From Pelagibius sp028280305 (GTDB lineage: Bacteria; Pseudomonadota; Alphaproteobacteria; Kiloniellales; Kiloniellaceae): a stretch of DNA of 64,000 nucleotides. The notes beneath the pieces were generated by a model. The model worked only from the letters and a program-made list of their open reading frames with translations. It made no database searches and was not told the origin of the DNA. Of the stretch, positions 17,047 through 25,382 are shown one piece after another (the first letter of the stretch is position 1; every line of letters begins with the position of its first letter). Location of the stretch: the NCBI RefSeq assembly GCF_965233615.1, contig NZ_OZ247495.1; one strand, written 5' to 3'. The position numbers and the translations under genes were made by a program.

Positions 17047-17934
17047 ATGAGACTATTTGCACGGGCGGCATTCAGCATCGCTCTGGTCTTGTTGCTGCCG
17101 GATCTAGCAGCTGCCGATCAAACCAAAATCCCAAGCTACGCTGCTGCGAAGAAAACCTACTTCTACAAAAAACTCTATCCGGCCGGAGGGTGGACACTCT
17201 ACTGCGGTGCTCGGTTCAAAGGGCGTAGCGGTATGTCTATAGAGCACATCTACCCCGCGTCTTGGATGAAGGTGACGGCGGGCTGTAAGAAGTCTGACAG
17301 GCGAGAAGACTGCCGAAAGAAGTCGAACCGCTTCAACCTCATGGAGGCCGATCTCCACAACCTTTATCCGGCAGTGCCCAGGATCAACAGCACCAGATGG
17401 AACCATTCGTTTGGGATAATCCGCGGCGAGGAACGTAAATACTCTACGCCAAGCGATCTGTCTGACATCGGGTCAGAACTCAAAGCCTGTGATTTTGAAT
17501 TGGATACGGCAAAGGGAATTGTTGAGCCGCGGAAAATCGCACGCGGTAACATCGCTCGATCAGTTTTTTACATGCATCAAGAATACGACCTACCAATCGA
17601 CAAGCGACTTGGTGTGCTCCTGAGGAAATGGAACGAGGCTGATCCGCCGAACGCTCACGAAACCCGACGCAACGCAAAGATCGAGCAACTTCAGGGTACG
17701 AGAAATCCGTTCATCGACAAGCCATCACTAGCAAACAATCTGCGGTTTGCATCAAACGAAGGTGACTTGCCTCCCATTGTCGAAAGAGTGCTAGCGGGAC
17801 TCGACAAGACAAGCGAGCAAACTGCCCAGCAGCGATGCTGCAAGATCTGCCGAAAAGGCAAGGCATGCGGAAACTCTTGCATCAGTCGCAGCTACACCTG
17901 TCGGCAGCCGCCTGGATGCGCGTGCAATGGATGA
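17047..17934 (+). CDS. Secreted endonuclease I family nuclease with Cys-rich tail
   Basis: 295 residues from the ATG at 17047, with a very strong ribosome site (AAGGAGGGGG). Signal peptide 1-about 23 (LVLLLPDLAAAD). The EndA/NucM catalytic region is present: SIEHIYPASWM with the catalytic His, and NLMEADLHNLYPA followed by N..R. The last 35 residues form a Cys-rich tail with eight cysteines (CCKICRKGKACG to CACNG), probably disulfide-bonded outside the cytoplasm. The stop overlaps the next gene by 8 bp. A periplasmic or secreted DNase, perhaps for foreign DNA or nutrient release. Confidence 0.85.
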   Translation: MRLFARAAFSIALVLLLPDLAAADQTKIPSYAAAKKTYFYKKLYPAGGWTLYCGARFKGRSGMSIEHIYPASWMKVTAGCKKSDRREDCRKKSNRFNLMEADLHNLYPAVPRINSTRWNHSFGIIRGEERKYSTPSDLSDIGSELKACDFELDTAKGIVEPRKIARGNIARSVFYMHQEYDLPIDKRLGVLLRKWNEADPPNAHETRRNAKIEQLQGTRNPFIDKPSLANNLRFASNEGDLPPIVERVLAGLDKTSEQTAQQRCCKICRKGKACGNSCISRSYTCRQPPGCACNG

Positions 17935-18616
17935 TTGGAAGGAAACGCGTACCAAAGTGGATTTTTCTCGGTCGAGCCCATCCAACTCTCCTGCCGCGCT
18001 GTTCTGGGCTCAGCGTTTCGTTGTAACCCTACTTTCTCTCGCCTTAGTCATCACACACAGCCATTTGGCAACCGCTCAGGACAGGCTTTGGGTTACGGCT
18101 GACTCGCTAAACCGGCGCTCATGCCCCGCGGAGGTTTGCCCCGTGGTTGGCACCCTTTTCTTCGGAGAATCTGCCCAAGTTCTGGAACAGCGAGGTGAAT
18201 GGGTGCGTATCACAAAGCACTATCAGGACTTCGGATGTGCGCAACATGGCAAAGCTGAATTCGTAAAGAAGGGAAGCAAAAATTGCCTTCTAGAGCACGG
18301 TTACAAAAGCGATGGGAGTTTTGCTGAGTGGGTTCACCGGGGTTTTCTCTCAAATGTTCGCCCTATCGACAAATCACAGCCTCAACTAACTGATCAGCTA
18401 ACGGACCCACGCATCAAGGGCATCCCAAAGGTCGGTGAGTATGGAAACACTGAGCGAGACATCCTGATTCTTAGAAAAGGCGCCCTCAAAATGATCGAGT
18501 CTGGTCGGTGCCAGGAGGTCGAGTATGGAGACAAGAGCAGTTCACGAGCTGGATATTACTACGTTAACTGCGGAGGGCCGCGGAACCTATTCTTCACAGC
18601 AGATGATGTTGATTAG
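17927..18616 (+). CDS. Exported SH3b-like protein overlapping the nuclease gene
   Basis: 229 residues. A hydrophobic export segment lies at about 28-50 (FVVTLLSLALVITHSHLATAQ). A bacterial SH3-type domain follows (VTADSLNRRSCPAEVCPVVGTLFFGESAQVLEQ). Several cysteines suggest disulfides. The 8-bp overlap with the nuclease gene implies translational coupling and a shared job, for example a periplasmic partner or inhibitor of the nuclease. That role is inference. Confidence 0.65.
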   Translation: MDDWKETRTKVDFSRSSPSNSPAALFWAQRFVVTLLSLALVITHSHLATAQDRLWVTADSLNRRSCPAEVCPVVGTLFFGESAQVLEQRGEWVRITKHYQDFGCAQHGKAEFVKKGSKNCLLEHGYKSDGSFAEWVHRGFLSNVRPIDKSQPQLTDQLTDPRIKGIPKVGEYGNTERDILILRKGALKMIESGRCQEVEYGDKSSSRAGYYYVNCGGPRNLFFTADDVD

Positions 18617-18717
18617 GCATGAGGCTGTCTCCGTCCGAATACCGTTTAGAGCGGGCGTCGGGCTTCAAGCCGCACTCCTCTGAAATCAGAAAAACAAGGA
18701 ACTAAAGGAACAAACCA

Positions 18718-19023
18718 ATGGCAGAGAAGAATGCTACAGACTTGTATCAAGAGGGGTTGAAAGAAGTCGCTAGGCGCGAAGACGGCTCACCGATTGTTCT
18801 ATCTCCCTACGGTTTTCGTATCATGGAAATCGATGGGGAGAAATTCATCGTCTCAAGAACGAAAGAGGAAGCAGACAGAGTTCTTGAAGAGATTTCCAAG
18901 GAGGCTGGAAAACAAGTCGAACCATGTTACATGAGAGATGATGGCGGGTGTCGTGGCAACTGCCCAAACCACCAACCTTGCAGAAACAGTACCCGGCACA
19001 ACATGTGCGTTTGCGGATGGTGA
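18718..19023 (+). CDS. Hypothetical protein with Cys-rich C-terminus
   Basis: 101 residues, with AAGGAACTAAAGGAAC upstream. Residues 1-66 are mixed alpha/beta and charged, without a signal peptide. The last 34 residues carry six cysteines ending in MCVCGW, reminiscent of the nuclease tail that ends CACNG. Third gene of the nuclease module. No family recognised. Confidence 0.6.
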   Translation: MAEKNATDLYQEGLKEVARREDGSPIVLSPYGFRIMEIDGEKFIVSRTKEEADRVLEEISKEAGKQVEPCYMRDDGGCRGNCPNHQPCRNSTRHNMCVCGW

Positions 19024-19072
19024 GGCAGCAACTAGTTTAAACGCTACTTTTCGACCGCGTTGAGACTAGAGA

Positions 19073-19276
19073 ATGATTTCAAAAACAGATGTCTATCGTA
19101 GCGCTTCGGTTCTAATCCGCGAGTACGGTGATTTCGCTACCATTGAAACAGCACTGCGCGCTGATGCTTTTTTGGCGCAAGGCAGCATAGCTGGCCAGCG
19201 GATATGGCTACGCATCCTGGCGGCAGTGGAAGAGTTGCAGCGCACAGAACCAAAGGAAGACACCAAAGTGCACTAA
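19073..19276 (+). CDS. Small hypothetical protein
   Basis: 67 residues. The pattern of an N-terminal helix (VYRSASVLIREYG), an ALRAD segment and GQRIWLRILAAVEEL resembles short conserved orphan proteins found in alphaproteobacterial islands and prophages. No function is known. It lies about 110 bp upstream of the recombinase. Confidence 0.55.
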   Translation: MISKTDVYRSASVLIREYGDFATIETALRADAFLAQGSIAGQRIWLRILAAVEELQRTEPKEDTKVH

Positions 19277-19388
19277 ACAATTCGCTCTATCACCTTCGCC
19301 CCGGCGTTCCCTTACACTCGATTCTGCCTGGCCCAACAAGGGAGTCGATACGATCTGCATATCGCTCCCTGAAAACGAGAGGCCAACG

Positions 19389-20609
19389 ATGACCAGAGGC
19401 AAGTGCAAAAGCCAATATCGGCGCCGAGGTGGGCTCTACGTAAAGAAGCTGAGCAACACTCCTAATCTCCACATCATGGGTACGCTGCGTATCGGAGAGC
19501 GGTCTGAGACGGTCAAATACAGCACTCGGCTGCATCATATGATGCCTGGTGCTTGGGAGGCCGCTGAGACGATGCGTGTGAAGAAGGAAAAGGAGATCCT
19601 CGACCGCATCCTCTACAACCGGCCACCGCCCCGGCCAATGGAAGACCTCGTATCTGACTATTTGGCTCAACACGATTACTGCTATCAGGTGAAGTTGATA
19701 GCCAAGGAAATTGCAAAAGCCTTCAAAGGCGTTCTGGTGGGTGACTTAGATCGTGCACGCATCGAAACACACTTTAGAAAGCGATTTCGAGAGCACGAGC
19801 GTGGTGGTCGCTATCGTCACGAGACAGTTCTTCATGCCATGTTTGCCTTAGCGCAAAGAGAGGGCTCTCTTTATCAAATCCCATACTGGAACAGAGTGAA
19901 ATACAAAGCACCGAAGAGTGAGAACGCTGTAAAGCGGTTTCATCCTGGAGAGGTCGAGCTACTCATCGAATGCGCCGATGTTCACATAAGGCCTATCATC
20001 GCTGTGATGTATGCGACCGGCGCCCGTGCATGGCAAACGATTAACTTGCGGAGAGAGAACGTCGAGCTTGAACGGGGAAGGGGTCGAGTCTTCTTTCTAA
20101 GGACGAAGAACGGACATAGCTACGTTCGCCCCTTGCATGACTATGCAGTTGACCAAATCTGCATGTGGCTTCTCCGGCGGCATGACGACTATCCTCAGTT
20201 GTTCCTCACCCCTAGCCGCCGACCTTATGTACAGAATGCAAAAGGAGGCGGACATTTCTGGCATGGCTTTCGGTCAGCACGCGACCGATGTGCCGCTGAG
20301 TTACATCGTCGCGGCTACCCAGAACGCGCGAGAAGAATGGCCCAGGCGACACCCCACTGGCTACGGCATAGCTTCGCGAACAACCTGCGGCAAATCTACG
20401 GAATGGATGCACGCGGTATCGCGGATGCGGGCATGTGGGAGGACGTTCAGAACGTGGACCGAACCTACATTGTCTCTGCGCCTGAGGTGGTCGAGGAACA
20501 GGTAAGACGTATGCCTCTTGGTGTGCCTTTAGGAAGCAAGCCATCTTTAGAGCCGGAAGCGCCGCTCGTTTGGCATGGAAGTGCAAGTCTTTCCTGCGAC
20601 CGCAACTAG
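19389..20609 (+). CDS. Tyrosine recombinase, second integrase of element 1
   Basis: 406 residues. The C-terminal catalytic domain shows Arg I in YATGARAWQTINLR, a Lys/beta-hairpin region (RTKNGHSYVRPL), the HxxR box in TPHWLRHSFANN and the nucleophile Tyr in NVDRTYIVSAPE. The N-terminal half is basic and not obviously related to the P4-type integrases at 30843 and 56969. It sits inside a segment flanked by inverted copies of gcaaaagccataatt, so it may mobilise that inner segment. Confidence 0.82.
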   Translation: MTRGKCKSQYRRRGGLYVKKLSNTPNLHIMGTLRIGERSETVKYSTRLHHMMPGAWEAAETMRVKKEKEILDRILYNRPPPRPMEDLVSDYLAQHDYCYQVKLIAKEIAKAFKGVLVGDLDRARIETHFRKRFREHERGGRYRHETVLHAMFALAQREGSLYQIPYWNRVKYKAPKSENAVKRFHPGEVELLIECADVHIRPIIAVMYATGARAWQTINLRRENVELERGRGRVFFLRTKNGHSYVRPLHDYAVDQICMWLLRRHDDYPQLFLTPSRRPYVQNAKGGGHFWHGFRSARDRCAAELHRRGYPERARRMAQATPHWLRHSFANNLRQIYGMDARGIADAGMWEDVQNVDRTYIVSAPEVVEEQVRRMPLGVPLGSKPSLEPEAPLVWHGSASLSCDRN

Positions 20610-20628
20610 CTAAGAAAGAAAGGTCCCA

Positions 20629-21882
20629 ATGCTTCCAATCTTTACAAAGCCGCTTGAAGCCCTAACGAGAGCAGATTTAGACGAACTAGTTCGAGAGCAA
20701 TACCCAGAGGGCAGTAACGTCGAGTTCAAGAGAGAATTACCGGCTAAGGCAGGCGAGCCAGACCCTTGGATGTCCGGCGGCAGGAAGATTTCGAACTATG
20801 CGCGCGACAAATTGTTGGAAGAGGTTGTCGCCTTCGCCAACTCTCACGGAGGTCATCTGCTTATTGGCATTGACGAAGCAGATACCAAGCCGGCAAGCGC
20901 AATTTCAATCATGCCACTGCCGAATGCAGCCGATCTTGCCGAACGGCTCAGACTTCAAGCACGAGACTGCATCGAACCGAAAATCTCGCTGTTTCACTCT
21001 ACTGCGATCAAAACGGACGATGCCGGGAATGGCGTGGTAGTTGTCCGCGTACCAGCATCGAGGTCTGCGCCTCATAGGCACCGGGATCTCAACTGCTACA
21101 CACGTCGTTCTGACAGGACTGAGAAAATGACGATGAGGGAAATCCAAGACCTCACTCTGAATCTGGAGCGCGGAATAGGCGCGCTTAGATCTGCTTTTGA
21201 TGAGCGGGCAAACATATATGCAAGTGCCTTTAAAAGCTTTGATAATGTGGACTACAAGAGCATCGGATTTCGGGCAACTGCGCTTCCTCTATCAGAAATC
21301 TACTTACCGGGAGTCTATCGACATGAAGCTGGGTTTGAGGCGCCGCGCGTTCAGACTATTAGCATAGATGGAGTTCAGGAAAAACTCTGGCTGCCAGATA
21401 CTCCTGTGAGCGAGAGGCCGCAACTGCGAGGTACACGCAAGCTATATGAGGATGAAGAGAGTTATCATGCAATTGAGGTCTTCGAGAGCGGATTGGTTGA
21501 GCAGAGTTACTTCATGAAAAAAGACTACAATGACTCATATTCAGACAAGATCCACGTGGGTTGGCTGCTAGGTCTCGTTTTGAGTGTGCTCAAGAACGTG
21601 GAGCGGGTCAGAAAGTTCGCTGGAGCACCCGATGTTGAGTATGGAATGGAAGTTGAGATGTCAGGGTCTCCAACTTCCGCCCGATTGATGTGGTTCAAGT
21701 CAGACTACAATCGAGAATTGGGGCCACTCCCAAAACCATCATTCCAGCTACCACAATATAGCGTCGGTGATTCCTCGGAATTCGCATCCATTCTTACCCT
21801 GGTGCTAAAGGATTGCGTTGCCTCAGTGGGCGCTCACGAACCGCTCGAAGAGCTTCGTTTGGTGGAGCCTCAGGATCATTGA
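20629..21882 (+). CDS. Schlafen/AlbA_2 domain protein
   Basis: 417 residues, 19 bp after the recombinase stop. Residues about 15-170 are an AlbA_2/Schlafen-type putative nucleotide-binding domain: EGSNVEFKRELP, the ELLEEVVAFANSHGGHLLIGIDE type motif, and the YTRRSDRTEKMTMREI ending. The remaining about 240 residues match nothing I recognise. Family members act in regulation or phage defence. The genomic setting makes defence plausible but not shown. Confidence 0.75.
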   Translation: MLPIFTKPLEALTRADLDELVREQYPEGSNVEFKRELPAKAGEPDPWMSGGRKISNYARDKLLEEVVAFANSHGGHLLIGIDEADTKPASAISIMPLPNAADLAERLRLQARDCIEPKISLFHSTAIKTDDAGNGVVVVRVPASRSAPHRHRDLNCYTRRSDRTEKMTMREIQDLTLNLERGIGALRSAFDERANIYASAFKSFDNVDYKSIGFRATALPLSEIYLPGVYRHEAGFEAPRVQTISIDGVQEKLWLPDTPVSERPQLRGTRKLYEDEESYHAIEVFESGLVEQSYFMKKDYNDSYSDKIHVGWLLGLVLSVLKNVERVRKFAGAPDVEYGMEVEMSGSPTSARLMWFKSDYNRELGPLPKPSFQLPQYSVGDSSEFASILTLVLKDCVASVGAHEPLEELRLVEPQDH

Positions 21883-22178
21883 TTGGCTGTGACAACTAGT
21901 CCAACAGGCAGCATTACACAGAAGCTACGCTGCTCTGGAGCCTACGAATTCTGCGCCAAATTCCATAATTATGGCTTTTGCACACAGAAGCCCCCAAAAG
22001 GTCCCAGAAACCCTATCGATTTCCGATTGCTCCCAAAAACACTGCAGTTATGGCTTTGAGATATCGACATTCTTGAAACCCCGCAAACAGGCTGCGGTTT
22101 TGGCGCTTACGTCAGATCTCGGAGGATATAGTTATTGCCTGTCGAAGTGTTCGCGCGCGCGATGAGCGAGACACCGTG
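21883..22178. other. Gene-free region with inverted repeat copy
   Basis: Contains aattatggcttttgc at 21967-21981, the inverse of the copy at 16866-16880. It is embedded in ccaaattccataattatgg with a perfect 12-bp palindrome ccataattatgg. A weaker relative, gttatggcttt, lies near 22047. No supported gene. Confidence 0.5.
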
Positions 22179-22604
22179 CTACTGCGCATGTCGCTCTGCT
22201 ACGCGAATAGCTGCAAGGAGCCTTGTGATTGCTTGCTCACGAGATAGGTGAGGGTCTGAGCCGCGTAGATCCTTGATCGCTCGCCTCGCATCAAACGCAC
22301 CTAGCGTCTCACACCATAGTGTTAAGGTGCCTCCGACAAAGCACAGGACTAGCATCAGAGGCAGTAGGAAAATCCAGCACGCTAGGTAGATAACTGTGCT
22401 AAGGAGCCCTCGCTCCAAGGACAGGGCAAACACTGTAAGCGCGATTTGAAAACTGTGGCTAATGAGTTTGGCGCCGACGTACAGCGCTGCAAGACCGAAG
22501 ACAATAGTAGGTACAGCGGCGAGAAGAGTAGGCCAGTCAGGAGTCGCCGTGCCACCGTTGCTGATACTCAAAGCCGCTTGTAGATCCTCGAAGGTCGAAG
22601 ACAT
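22179..22604 (-). CDS. Hypothetical membrane protein
   Basis: 141 residues with three hydrophobic stretches (VPTIVFGLAALYVGAKLI, FQIALTVFALSL, VIYLACWIFLLPLMLVLCFVGG). A polar, basic C-terminal helix follows (DARRAIKDLRGSDPHLSREQ). No family recognised. Lies between the nuclease/recombinase module and a tail-type gene, on the opposite strand from the former. Confidence 0.55.
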   Translation of the reverse strand: MSSTFEDLQAALSISNGGTATPDWPTLLAAVPTIVFGLAALYVGAKLISHSFQIALTVFALSLERGLLSTVIYLACWIFLLPLMLVLCFVGGTLTLWCETLGAFDARRAIKDLRGSDPHLSREQAITRLLAAIRVAERHAQ

Positions 22605-22698
22605 TGCTGTTTGCCCGAGAGTTTAGGTCGTGTTGCCTTTCGAAAAGGCTATCACAGTAACTAAGAGATGTCTGCTGGGCTAGACCGAAGCGGCTAGA

Positions 22699-23733
22699 CT
22701 AGAGGAGGGCCGGCAGAAGGAACTTGAAGCCGCCTGTGCCGCTTACTACAGCTTCAGGCTGGACTTCTTCGACCTCCTGCGCCATCACACCAATCTGTTT
22801 GAACGGATGTCCTTTGTATCGATAGGTGTAGACATTCGGTCCGCTGTCGAGTTTGCCGATCTTTTTGATATCGGTCTTGGCGCGCCGGTCTGAAAGCACC
22901 GGGACCAGTTCCGCAATCCCTAATCCAAGCCCGCCCAAGCCGCCGAACAATCCGCCCACATCGGCACCCGGCGACCCTGGCAACGAAGTCACGGTGGGTG
23001 CTGAAACTCCGCCGGCCAACCTCAGCGCCTCTAGCAGTGTCGAGACCCGGCTATTGAACAACTCGATGCCGCGGTCGATGCCGAACTGCTCGATGATGCG
23101 GGGCAGAGCACTCGACTGAAGCCCCTTCACCAGATTGTCGAGCTTCGCACTGTCGAGATTGAGCGACTGGTTCACCGCCTCCTGCTGCCGGCCACGCTCC
23201 TGCGCGAAGTTCTGGAAGCTGATGTTCGAGGAGATATCGCCGATCTTGTTCAGCAAGTCTTTGCCGGCACGTCCGAACGCCTGAGCGAAGGGTGAGGAGC
23301 CTTCGTTCTGGACCACCTGCCCCGCCGCGGTGAACTGCGACCGAAGCTGGGGCGCGATCACATCGTTGAAGGTCTCCAGTACCGGTCGCGTGGCGCTCTC
23401 AATGGTCGCTTTGAGGAACGGATTGCTTTCCGGTGAAAGGAACTGCCCGCCGAGGGTCTGGGTCAGTAGGTTTTGGGATGCGGTTTGGTTCGGTGATGCA
23501 CCGGCAGCCTGACCAATCTGGTCTAGGAAGTTCTGCTCCTGGCTCGTGACAGGCGCCGTGGTCGGGCCGTCAAAGCTCGGGATGCCCGATAGATTGGGCT
23601 GCCGACCGGTGAACAATCCCCGCAACACGCTCGCCAACGGCCCTCGAAGGTTCGCGAATTCCTCCGGGGTTGCGTCTACTACTTGGCTTTCAGAACCGCC
23701 ACCGCCTCCGAAGAGGTCTGAGACAAATCCCAA
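22699..23733 (-). CDS. Phage tail/virion-type protein with S74 chaperone motif
   Basis: 344 residues. The start MGFVSDLFGGGGGSESQ resembles podophage-like internal or tail proteins. The middle is helical and Gln/Asn rich. The C-terminal about 60 residues carry the peptidase S74 (intramolecular chaperone) hallmark SDRRAKTDIKKIG and IGVMAQEVEEVQPEAV. In tail spikes this domain trims itself after trimer assembly. It is shorter than usual here. No capsid genes accompany it. Confidence 0.7.
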   Translation of the reverse strand: MGFVSDLFGGGGGSESQVVDATPEEFANLRGPLASVLRGLFTGRQPNLSGIPSFDGPTTAPVTSQEQNFLDQIGQAAGASPNQTASQNLLTQTLGGQFLSPESNPFLKATIESATRPVLETFNDVIAPQLRSQFTAAGQVVQNEGSSPFAQAFGRAGKDLLNKIGDISSNISFQNFAQERGRQQEAVNQSLNLDSAKLDNLVKGLQSSALPRIIEQFGIDRGIELFNSRVSTLLEALRLAGGVSAPTVTSLPGSPGADVGGLFGGLGGLGLGIAELVPVLSDRRAKTDIKKIGKLDSGPNVYTYRYKGHPFKQIGVMAQEVEEVQPEAVVSGTGGFKFLLPALL

Positions 23734-23830
23734 GGTGTGAAGTCCAAATATTTTGACTCAATTCAAAGCACCAATAAGGGCGCCTTTACAGTTTACCCGA
23801 TCACAAGGGCTGGCACACTTTGCTTCGCTT

Positions 23831-24706
23831 CTATTCTTCAGATTCTGCAAACCAGACCTCTGGCCGTCTAATTTTCCCGGTTTCCTGAAAGTATACGAGA
23901 TCATCTAGAGTATCTTGGAAAGAGGCTAACAGACTTTGCTTCTCTTCTTCCTCTAATAGGTCGCAGGCGTTCACGCGCACTCTGATCGTTTCTAGGTATG
24001 AATCTGCATGATCAATGGAAAAGGCATCTAAGACTTGGCTAGCCGATTGTTGTGCAACTCTCACCTCGTTTGCTGCTGCGTTATAAGCTTCATTCTGGTC
24101 TGCAGGAATGACCCCGCGGAAAGCGTCAACCACGGCACGTTTTTCTTGCACCTTCGCATCTAGAACCTTCTTAACCTCAACTCGCGCCGTTCTCACCATG
24201 TCGAACGCTGTGAAGCGGCGATAGTCCCTTAAAGCTGCTTCAATGTCTTCTGGTGGCGAACCAGATTTCTCTAGGATGGTCCGCACTTCAGTCACCATTT
24301 CGTCCACTTCTCTGCGAGAGAGGTGGCTGCTCATCCGTCCCATGCGCACGCCGCTAGCAATCAACGGTTTTGCAACGACTATTGCTAAGTTCCTGAACTT
24401 CTCCGCGATCTCTTGTGCTTCTTCCATCTCGCGCTCCCACATCTCACCTTCGATTTTGAAGGGGCCCTTAAACCGTTTGAACTGAGACAAAAACGTAAAC
24501 AGGAGCACCAATGCACCCGCCGAGAAGCACGCCAACTGCGCCCCCACTAGATCGCGATAACCCAGGTTCACTCCTGCACCAAACAGAGATGTCGCGATAA
24601 TCAGCAACGCTATCCGAATGAGAACTTCCATAGATACTTCTGCCTTTTGGTCCAGAACACTTGGCGTTTTCTCAACTGGAAGTAATGTTACACCGTAGCT
24701 CCTCAT
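23831..24706 (-). CDS. Hypothetical membrane-anchored coiled-coil protein
   Basis: 291 residues. Two hydrophobic helices near the N-terminus (VLIRIALLIIATSLFGAGV and LACFSAGALVLLFTFL) are followed by a long charged helical region (EMWEREMEEAQEIAEKF onward). The ATG at 24706 or an internal ATG at 24631 could be the start. It is divergent from a second membrane gene, 27 bp away. No family recognised. Confidence 0.5.
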   Translation of the reverse strand: MRSYGVTLLPVEKTPSVLDQKAEVSMEVLIRIALLIIATSLFGAGVNLGYRDLVGAQLACFSAGALVLLFTFLSQFKRFKGPFKIEGEMWEREMEEAQEIAEKFRNLAIVVAKPLIASGVRMGRMSSHLSRREVDEMVTEVRTILEKSGSPPEDIEAALRDYRRFTAFDMVRTARVEVKKVLDAKVQEKRAVVDAFRGVIPADQNEAYNAAANEVRVAQQSASQVLDAFSIDHADSYLETIRVRVNACDLLEEEEKQSLLASFQDTLDDLVYFQETGKIRRPEVWFAESEE

Positions 24707-24733
24707 GATTAGAACCGAAAAGGTGCCCGTCAG

Positions 24734-25177
24734 ATGTATCTTGGACCAGCATTCAAACTTATCTTCTCAGAGCGCGCCTTCTTGAAGGCAGAGCTAAATC
24801 ATGTAGAAGCCCGACGTGCCAAAGGTGAGGCATTTCAGTCGGCAGATGACTTTAGGGATGAGGCACTCACGCGCATCCAAGGCAAGCGCCGCCGACTTCT
24901 GAGATCAGCACTTTGGGTGATCGCTCTCGTCGCTGTGGGAGCATTGACAGCCTTGCTCATCAACGCAGCAGCGCCTCTGTCGTGGCTCTGGGTTAAGGTT
25001 ATCCGAGGTGTGTCCGTCGTCCTCCTGGTCTGGGCTGTCTGGTCGAAGATTGGCGATATCGAGACCTTCAAAGGGGAAACACTGCTGGAACTCACCAGCG
25101 AACACCTGTATCGAGTCTTATACAGCGCAGGCGTATTCCTCGGCAGCCTTGCGCTCTTCCTTGAAGGCATCGAATAG
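24734..25177 (+). CDS. Hypothetical membrane protein
   Basis: 147 residues. A charged N-terminal helix of about 50 residues is followed by three transmembrane stretches (SALWVIALVAVGALTALLIN, VIRGVSVVLLVWAVWS, VLYSAGVFLGSLALFLEG). The divergent arrangement with the coiled-coil membrane gene suggests a shared promoter and possibly one complex. No family recognised. The 205-bp gap that follows is AT-rich with no gene. Confidence 0.5.
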   Translation: MYLGPAFKLIFSERAFLKAELNHVEARRAKGEAFQSADDFRDEALTRIQGKRRRLLRSALWVIALVAVGALTALLINAAAPLSWLWVKVIRGVSVVLLVWAVWSKIGDIETFKGETLLELTSEHLYRVLYSAGVFLGSLALFLEGIE

Positions 25178-25382
25178 GCTCGGCATCAGCCTAACACCGT
25201 ACGGCTACCGCCGCCTGCAAGCGGCGCGGTGTTGGGTACAGCAACCTCTCGAAGGGGATCAGCAAGGGTCTCAAACCCCCTATGTTGATACTCTTGATAC
25301 CCTTGAGAACCTTATAATAATATCAATAAGTTGAACCATAACACTAGGGCAAGGGTATCATGTTCTAAGAATGAGCCCCTTC

